The translations under genes and the position numbers were made by a program. A stretch of DNA of 64,000 nucleotides from Trichostrongylus colubriformis (Eukaryota; Nematoda; Chromadorea; Rhabditida; Trichostrongylidae): assembly GCA_963978905.1 (NCBI GenBank), contig OZ022261.1, positions 26,347,686 through 26,411,685 of the forward strand, given 5' to 3'. The notes beneath the pieces were generated by a model, which was not told where the DNA came from, did not search any database, and worked only from the letters and a program-made list of their open reading frames with translations. How positions within the stretch are numbered: the stretch's first letter is position 1; the number at the start of each line of letters is the position of its first letter. Below, piece after piece: positions 58,201 to 64,000 of this stretch.

Positions 58201-61200
58201 CTCGCACGCATGTCGCTGCGTGCACACTCCACACGAATTTTCTGTCCTATTGACACCCCTACATACCTGCGTTAATCCACCATGATTTTTGTGCTTTTAG
58301 GACATGTCAGAGACACCTCTTCGTAGGAAGGTGTTCATTAAATCCGCAATCGCATTTGCTCGTCAATGGGACTTCGACGGGATCGATATCGATTGGGAGT
58401 ATCCTTCTGGTCCGGCCGATGTCAGGAACTACGCCAGCTTCATTACGGTTGGTGTACAAATGTAGCTTAGACTAGTGTTGCACCGGCGCGCCCTTCATGC
58501 GATCGAATCCTCCCAAGGACAATTAGGCCTGGAACTGCTTGAACCACTCTTGAAGGAGCTCAGCAGCGCAGACCACACTATTTACCTTATTTTACTTTTG
58601 TATCGTTTCAGGAACTCAGAGAAGGATGTGCTGCAGAGGCGACGACATCTCAGAAACCGCGTTTGCTCGTCACCGCTGCAGTGTCCGCTGGAGAGAGCAC
58701 GATAGATGCTGGATATGATGTTCCAGCGATCGCTGAGTTCGTTGCACTCAATGCTTTGGTGGTTTTAAGAGTGCCACTACTGTTAAAATTAGTTCATTTT
58801 AGTCATCTTGACTTCATTCTTCTCATGAATTATGATTTCCATGGAGCATGGAGCACTGAGACTGGATTCAATTCGCCACTTTATCCAAGAGAAGATATGA
58901 GGGAATCGGAGAAAGTGTGGAATATTGTAGGTGCTACTCTTTTTGAAAAATACTTCTAGTCTTTCTCTAGGAGTTGCCGTTCAGTTTATACGAAAATACC
59001 ATAACTCGACTAATTATAGGATTGGGCGGCTAACCACTGGAACGAAAAAGGCATGCCAAAAGAGAAGATAATTATCGGAATACCAACATATGGACGAGGT
59101 AACAGCATGGTGCACTAATTACCTTCATTTGCTTTAATTGCGGAGAGCAACCATTAGTACACATACCGTAATTTAGGTTGGACATTAAAGGACAAAAATA
59201 ACATCACCGTCGGGACGGAGGGTTCACCTGCCAAGATAACTCCTTACACACAGGAGGCGGGAGTTGCTTCGTTCTACGAGGTTTGTCAAGACAGGGAAAT
59301 TGCTGAAACCGATGAATGTTCGTGGTCGTTAGGCATTCTGTGGTAGTGCTCTTAAAAGTAGTGAGTACGATAATTAGACTTTTCGAATGTGAAATATGTC
59401 GACTATGAAGGAGTGTTAGGTCATAACAAATGGTGTGCGGTGCAGCTTGTCGTGTGAGCGCGTCATGCGCTGCTTATGACCGCTACACTTTGCTGGTCGA
59501 ACGAAACTCACCGTAGACCGCGTCCGCGATCAAAGCCAACTGGCACAATTTAGGTCCTAGTCCGCATTTTTCCAACCATTAAATTTCGTATCCCTGCATC
59601 ATCACTTAACCCCTAGCTTTCATCTTCTAAGGTCCAGTGGATATTATCTTAAATATATTTTTACTCGTTAAGAGAGTTTATATTTTACCGATATAGATTG
59701 TCATTTCTGCACTGTTAGTTTTTTTGATGGCTGAGGTCCTGAATGCTGGAATTGGGTGTCCAAAGAGGGTACGTTGTTTTTTCTGTATTTGCACGTGAGA
59801 GGCGCGTTATTTGCTTTTGTGTAAGTCACTGTGAGTTATATTGTGCTTCCCACGCTACTGCATCGTGTTCACTGAATTAGCAACTCGAATTGTGCGAGTT
59901 AATTCGTCGAACAGGTGACAGATGAAGACTATCAAATTTGGAAACTCAAAGTTTGATAGGTTTGAAGCGGGCAATAAATGCACGGTTTACCATAACATAT
60001 GGGATTTTGCTCGCTCAAGAAATCAGAGGTGCTGAAGAATACCCAAGAGCGGAGGAGGGATTTCGAAGAAGGTGCAACACGCAGAACAGGCCCATTTCGT
60101 TTTTCAGGAAAAAAGCCAACGATATACTCCTCAGCTACGGCTGCCTTGACTGTTAAGGTTTAATCTTATCCCACTTGATTGCAACTGCCCACGATTTTCC
60201 TTTGCCGCGCGATTGCTAACTCCTCCACCAAACACGTACGACAGTGGGCGGGATTCGTTGCCTCGTCGCTGTCTAAACGGCCACAGTGCTCCATTGGTAA
60301 CCATCACACGAGGATGAACGTGCAATTGAATGGATGCTGGAACTCCTAATCATCTTTCAATTACCTATTTTGTTTCAGTTTTGCGAAATGCTGGCCACTG
60401 GAGCCACCCGCTACTGGAGCGCTGAACAGCAGGTTCCATATCTCGTACAGGGTGATCAGTGGTGGAGTTATGACGATGAGGAATCGGTTGCCAACAAAGT
60501 ATGCATCCAAGATATTCGAATTATTAGAAGCCTGTCCACTAAATGTCAACATTACGCGTAAATTTTCAGATGGCATGGATCAAGCGTAACAAGTATGGCG
60601 GAGCTTTTGTTTGGACATTGGACTTTGACGATTTCAACGCTAAATGCTCAAATAGTGATGGCCAACTTTATCCTCTGATCAGCATTATCGCTAAAGAACT
60701 CGGAGGTGTCACAATACCAAAGGTAGAAAAATTTACAGATGTTTTCGAACGCTTTTACTTCAAAGCTGGGAGCGCATGGGGTATGCAGAGTGGTAGGTGG
60801 ATCCACCAAAACCTCATTGGTGCTTGACCGGAATTCGGAGAGCAATGGCTGGTGTGAAGCCGCACACTGTGCCCACTGCCTTTGAACTAATACTGTTTTT
60901 CGACATTTCCTAGCACTTGTGTACTGCAGGATTATGTCCCGTTGAGGCAGTGCTATTAGTAAAGATTTTCAGAAGAACGCTCCTTCTCCCGGTAGAACAA
61001 CAACAACAACAACAGCTCGACCATCAACAGCACAACCAACAGTGTCACCTACGGCTGCACCAACAACAGCTTCCACGAACTTCTGCGACGAGATGCCGGA
61101 TGGTTTTCATGCTTCGGATAGGGACTGCTCCCGCTTCATTCTATGCCTTCAAGGTCAGCCATTTTCTGTCGCTACCGTACCGTCTCGAACAGGAAATTCA

Positions 61201-63059
61201 AATGTTTCAATGAAGCAAGTGGCTTCCATGTGGGCATATGGACGATAGATAATCTAGAGGTTTCCATCCGCCTGATCAGGTATAGATCGTGGATAGGAAA
61301 ATCACTCCACCCGCGAAAAATACGAAGAGTTGTAGGTTAGCCAATCTCTCAAAGAAAAGGGTTCACGGAAATGAAAAAAAAGCTTCTCTCTAACAAGAGT
61401 CTATGGGCACAATAAATAGGTTCAATTAGCCGACACATAACTCTTGGTGAGAGGCGCGCGTTTCGAGCTGCGTACGACTGCCACATGTCATTGATTCACA
61501 TGTGTCCGACTGATAGTTCTGCGACCGTGCGCTGCAGAAAACGCGTCAGCCGCAAAAACTAAAGAGTAGTGCGGAATCCCACCTCTCGTTTTTAGTTGTT
61601 TCATTTTATTTTTCTCCGTAGTCGTACTATCAAGAACTTCATTTTCCTTTTCAACGATCGACCAAATCATCTTTCCTGCTTATTTTGGTGCACTTCATGC
61701 AGGGGGTTCTGAAATGGTACCTACCAAGAGTGTAGTGGGCTAGAAGCACGATTGAAGTATAAAATCAGGACAGTGTCCCTGAAGTCAGATCGCCAACAAC
61801 GTTATAGTGCTTGTTGTTTTGCCGATTGCTTCACGCCAACAGCTTTTTTTGTGGGTACCCTTTCAATAATCTCCGGTCAATGTACTATGATTTGGCGAAT
61901 TTTTCCGAACATTTTTTGCCAGATTGCATTATTTTCAGGCACCGGCTACACTATGACGTGTCCAGCTGGACTGCAATTTTCACCTTCAAAAGGATATTGT
62001 GTACAGATAGGTGACTCGAGCTGTTCTCAATCCACTACCGTGACAGCCGTCTCGCCTACAACAACAAAAACACCTGGAAATGGTTGGTTGTGACAGATAC
62101 GGACAATACTCGTACTATCTGTATAAAAATGAAGATAAAGAAACCAGTTTTATGCTAAGGATCACGATGAGCTTTTCCCTAGTCGATTCCGTCAGGATTC
62201 CTCAAGTTGCAGTTTTGCGCTCAATGGTCAAGTAATCAACCCAGGATAATGAAGTTCAATAATCAACAATGAAAACCTGTATGTAGGCATTTAAATGGAA
62301 AATAGAGAATGCTTTTCCCGAATGACTATCCTTCGTATGTTCCATTTATGTAATAACTAGGATTTGCCAGTAGCCCGGGTCACTGGATATAACGCGAGGA
62401 TACAAGTAAGCTGGCTCTCCTTTACCTATGCTGCGTTTTAGAAAAATCCTCTCCTATACTGGTAATGTCTGATTTAATCAGAGAACCATTTAATTTTCCT
62501 GTGATCAATCACCCTTAAACTAGCAATTGTGTGTTTTGATTGAACCGTTAGCCATGGTATGGTACTCGTGCAAATGTTTCACTTAATTCTTGGAAAAGCA
62601 TTTTATCCCGTTTCAGAGTTCAAATGCGGCGCAGACGGCTTTTATGCTGACTTCGACAATTGCCAGAAATTCATCCGATGTGTGAACGGAAACCCTTACG
62701 GTTTCGATTGCCCAAAAGGTACGTTCTCTACAATCTCTAGAGTGTATTTCATTAAGACAGAAAATCCGCGGCGCAACGTCCGGCGTGCGATGCGATGTGA
62801 TAACTCGGATTGCCGAAACGGGTCTCCGAATGATATACACATGGCACCCCTATCTCGCACACACCACATCGCACTCCGCACGCGATTAGCGAACTTTTGG
62901 TCCTAATGGCACACACTCCAATTCACATTCTCTGTTAGGTTAAAACAATTAAGTAGTAACCCTTGAAATGAAATATTTTTTATTTTAGGCCTTTCATTCC
63001 ATGTCGATTCACTAATGTGCGACCATCCTGATCCATCAAAGTGTGCTGGCTTCAATTGA
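52273..63059 (+). CDS. cht-1: chitinase, GH18 with two C-terminal peritrophin-A (CBM14) domains, CHT-1-like
   Basis: Fifteen exons: 52273-52345, 55637-55739, 55824-55922, 56903-57044, 58301-58447, 58612-58736, 58803-58926, 59020-59098, 59177-59280, 60379-60498, 60570-60722, 60973-61153, 61939-62082, 62617-62718 and 62989-63059. All phases close and give 588 residues. There is a signal peptide at 1 to about 18, then the GH18 barrel from about 48 to 420 with S-I-G-G-W at 127-131, the catalytic DGIDIDWE at 165-172 (acid/base Glu172), M-N-Y-D-F-H-G at 238-244 and W-T-L-D-F-D-D-F at 387-394. A Thr/Pro/Ser linker follows at about 424-459, then six-cysteine chitin-binding domains at 461 to about 513 and 535-584, separated by a second Thr-rich linker. 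All catalytic residues are present, so an active secreted endochitinase is expected, acting on eggshell or cuticular chitin. Intron 4 begins GC (AAG|GCAAGT). Introns range from 66 bp to 3.3 kb and hold MITE copies. Confidence 0.93.
55268..55505. repeat. MITE family C copy in chitinase intron 1
   Basis: CATGGCATGCGTCCGATGCG starts the copy, and AGGACCCAACCACATGCG, CGCATCACTTCGCAAG and GTGACACCCCTATTTT end it. The GGACCC...ACACCCC right half matches the copies at 58040-58265 and 42897-43138. Confidence 0.6.
55960..56125. repeat. MITE family C copy in chitinase intron 3
   Basis: CAGAATTTTGACGGC and GTGCGAAGCGAGCTGCGAGC on the left face CGCATCGCGTCACGCAG and GGGTTCACACCCC on the right. Confidence 0.6.
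57045..58300. other. chitinase intron 4 (1256 bp) with inverted duplications
   Basis: GAATTTGACCAAATTTCGG and GAGGATTTGACCAAATTCAG near 57543-57610 are a tandem pair. Segments near 57300-57400 (TTGAATCTACATTCCGAATT, GTCGGAATGGGATACA) recur in reverse near 57805-57875, so the middle of the intron is a degenerate inverted repeat, probably a foldback element. The intron also holds the family C copy at 58040-58265. Confidence 0.5.
58040..58265. repeat. MITE family C copy in chitinase intron 4
   Basis: AAAATTCGTGTTACGG and GTGATGAATGCGAG on the left face AGGACCCAACTACATACAG, CTCGCACGCATGTCGCTGCG and TGACACCCCTACAT on the right. Confidence 0.65.
62760..62930. repeat. MITE family C copy in the last chitinase intron
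   Basis: GCGGCGCAACGTCCGGCGTG and GCGATGCGATGTGATAAC on the left face CTCGCACACACCACATCGCA, CTCCGCACGCGATTAG and GGTCCTAATGGCACAC on the right. Confidence 0.6.
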
Positions 63060-63242
63060 CAATTGCCATCTCATCGAATTAAATCGCTTTTACGATTTCT
63101 GTAAATAGTTTTCTGTCTTCCCACTGCTTTTAGTGAGCAACCGTCATATGATCACACCGCTTGTCTTTCCATTGGCATCACTTTGTATTTCTTTTAGCAT
63201 TAGTATTATGTATTCCATTACTGGTTTATATATCGCAGTATT

Positions 63243-63248
63243 AATAAA
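63243..63248 (+). terminator. polyadenylation signal AATAAA of the chitinase gene
   Basis: AATAAA lies 183 bases after the TGA at 63057-63059, a reasonable 3' UTR length. Confidence 0.55.
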
Positions 63249-63259
63249 GTAAGCTCAAT

Positions 63260-64000
63260 GTAATTTATTCAAAATAATCACTATATACGCAAAATGCCAA
63301 ATAATCTAGGTACTCTTCGAAAACAACTGAGCTCTTCTGTAAATGGGAAAAAAAAGACCTATCGTGAAAGTGATTCATTGAGCGAAAAACCCGAACTCTG
63401 TAGGCACAGCCTAAAGGCAGCTGGAGCACAATAATTTGGGTGGGATACATTACTGCGAAGCAAAGCCGATGGTCCAAAACAATCCCAACTCCTTTGCCAA
63501 ACCCTGTGCCGCTTGGCGGAGTTCCGCTGGCTACTACGTTTTTCTCATAAGCGAGCGCGCATGCAACTTCGCATGACTACAGCACAGATTCGCGTGGCCC
63601 CAATCGATAAGCGAGTGATGCAGCGAATTTTGTCCACACAAACATCAATAAGGATTACGGGTTCCACTTGTCGGATGACTTTTTCTTTTTTTACATCCCG
63701 AATCCCGTTTTGAACGGGAGACCAAATTATTGCTCCTGCTGCGTTTAAAGGCAAAATTTTCGTCACATTATCTATTCATACAATAGAAATATGATCCATG
63801 GTTAGAGATCGATATAGTATCATTAACTCCACCCTAAGTAACCAATCAAGGCCCAAAGTAAGTGAAGAGCTGCTTGTAATGTTAATAGAATACCAATAAG
63901 TTGAGCAAATAAGACGAATGCTTGAAATGGGGAACTGGTTGTGGTCGACAGCTCATTCCAAGCCCTGTAGAAGAATCGCCGTACACTGTCGTACAGCTGT
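63260..64000. other. no gene recognised
   Basis: Two overlapping ORFs of 66 and 73 codons lie opposite each other at 63513-63766. The minus-strand one includes I-I-W-S-P-V-Q-N-G, faintly like the C-terminal part of non-LTR reverse transcriptases, which is too weak to call. Confidence 0.35.

Noticed and set aside
63545..63766. Possible non-LTR reverse-transcriptase tail on the minus strand
   Set aside because: Only a few residues (I-W-S-P) are suggestive, and the rest does not follow the family pattern.

Overview
The window looks like nuclear DNA of a clade V (strongylid-type, hookworm-like) nematode. The evidence is nematode gene families (a six-exon vitellogenin, a GH18 chitinase with peritrophin-type chitin-binding domains, a ZP-domain membrane protein), TTTCAG-type splice acceptors, candidate spliced-leader acceptors a few bases before start codons, GC-AG introns, and long introns full of foldback elements. 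The species cannot be named from sequence alone. Gene models were built by hand from splice sites and checked for reading-phase closure across exons.

Layout. 1-12.6 kb is repeat-rich and gene-poor: an inverted repeat interrupted by a MITE (1-1720), a doubtful small secreted Cys-rich peptide gene (about 3.6-4.2 kb), two inverted copies of a dispersed repeat (about 5.0 and 9.8 kb), a TA-flanked MITE (10.4 kb) and CA/pyrimidine-rich sequence. At 12.6-13.9 kb on the minus strand is a five-exon gene for an unrecognised 200-residue membrane protein. Then come two satellites: 38 copies of a 145-bp unit with higher-order structure (14.2-19.7 kb) and a roughly 500-bp higher-order repeat (19.9-22.5 kb). 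22.5-28 kb is mostly gene-free with MITEs.

28.3-36.6 kb, minus strand, holds an orphan exon and a 16-exon gene for a ZP-N-domain, single-pass membrane protein with a long cytoplasmic tail. Its introns carry a mariner remnant and a foldback element. 36.7-46.1 kb is again sparse, with two short candidate genes near 42 and 44 kb and a complete hairpin MITE at 42.9 kb.

46.1-63.1 kb is the best-supported part. A vitellogenin gene (minus) and a CHT-1-like chitinase gene (plus) lie head to head, 764 bp apart. The vitellogenin promoter holds exact matches to both C. elegans vit promoter elements (TGTCAAT and CTGATAA). From memory, C. elegans vit-5 and cht-1 sit on the same cosmid (C04F6), so this looks like conserved microsynteny, probably X-linked.

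No operon, prokaryotic system, CRISPR array, rRNA or tRNA gene was seen. The most unusual material is the hierarchical satellite pair, the unrecognised 200-residue protein beside it, and the ZP-N protein with the large tail.
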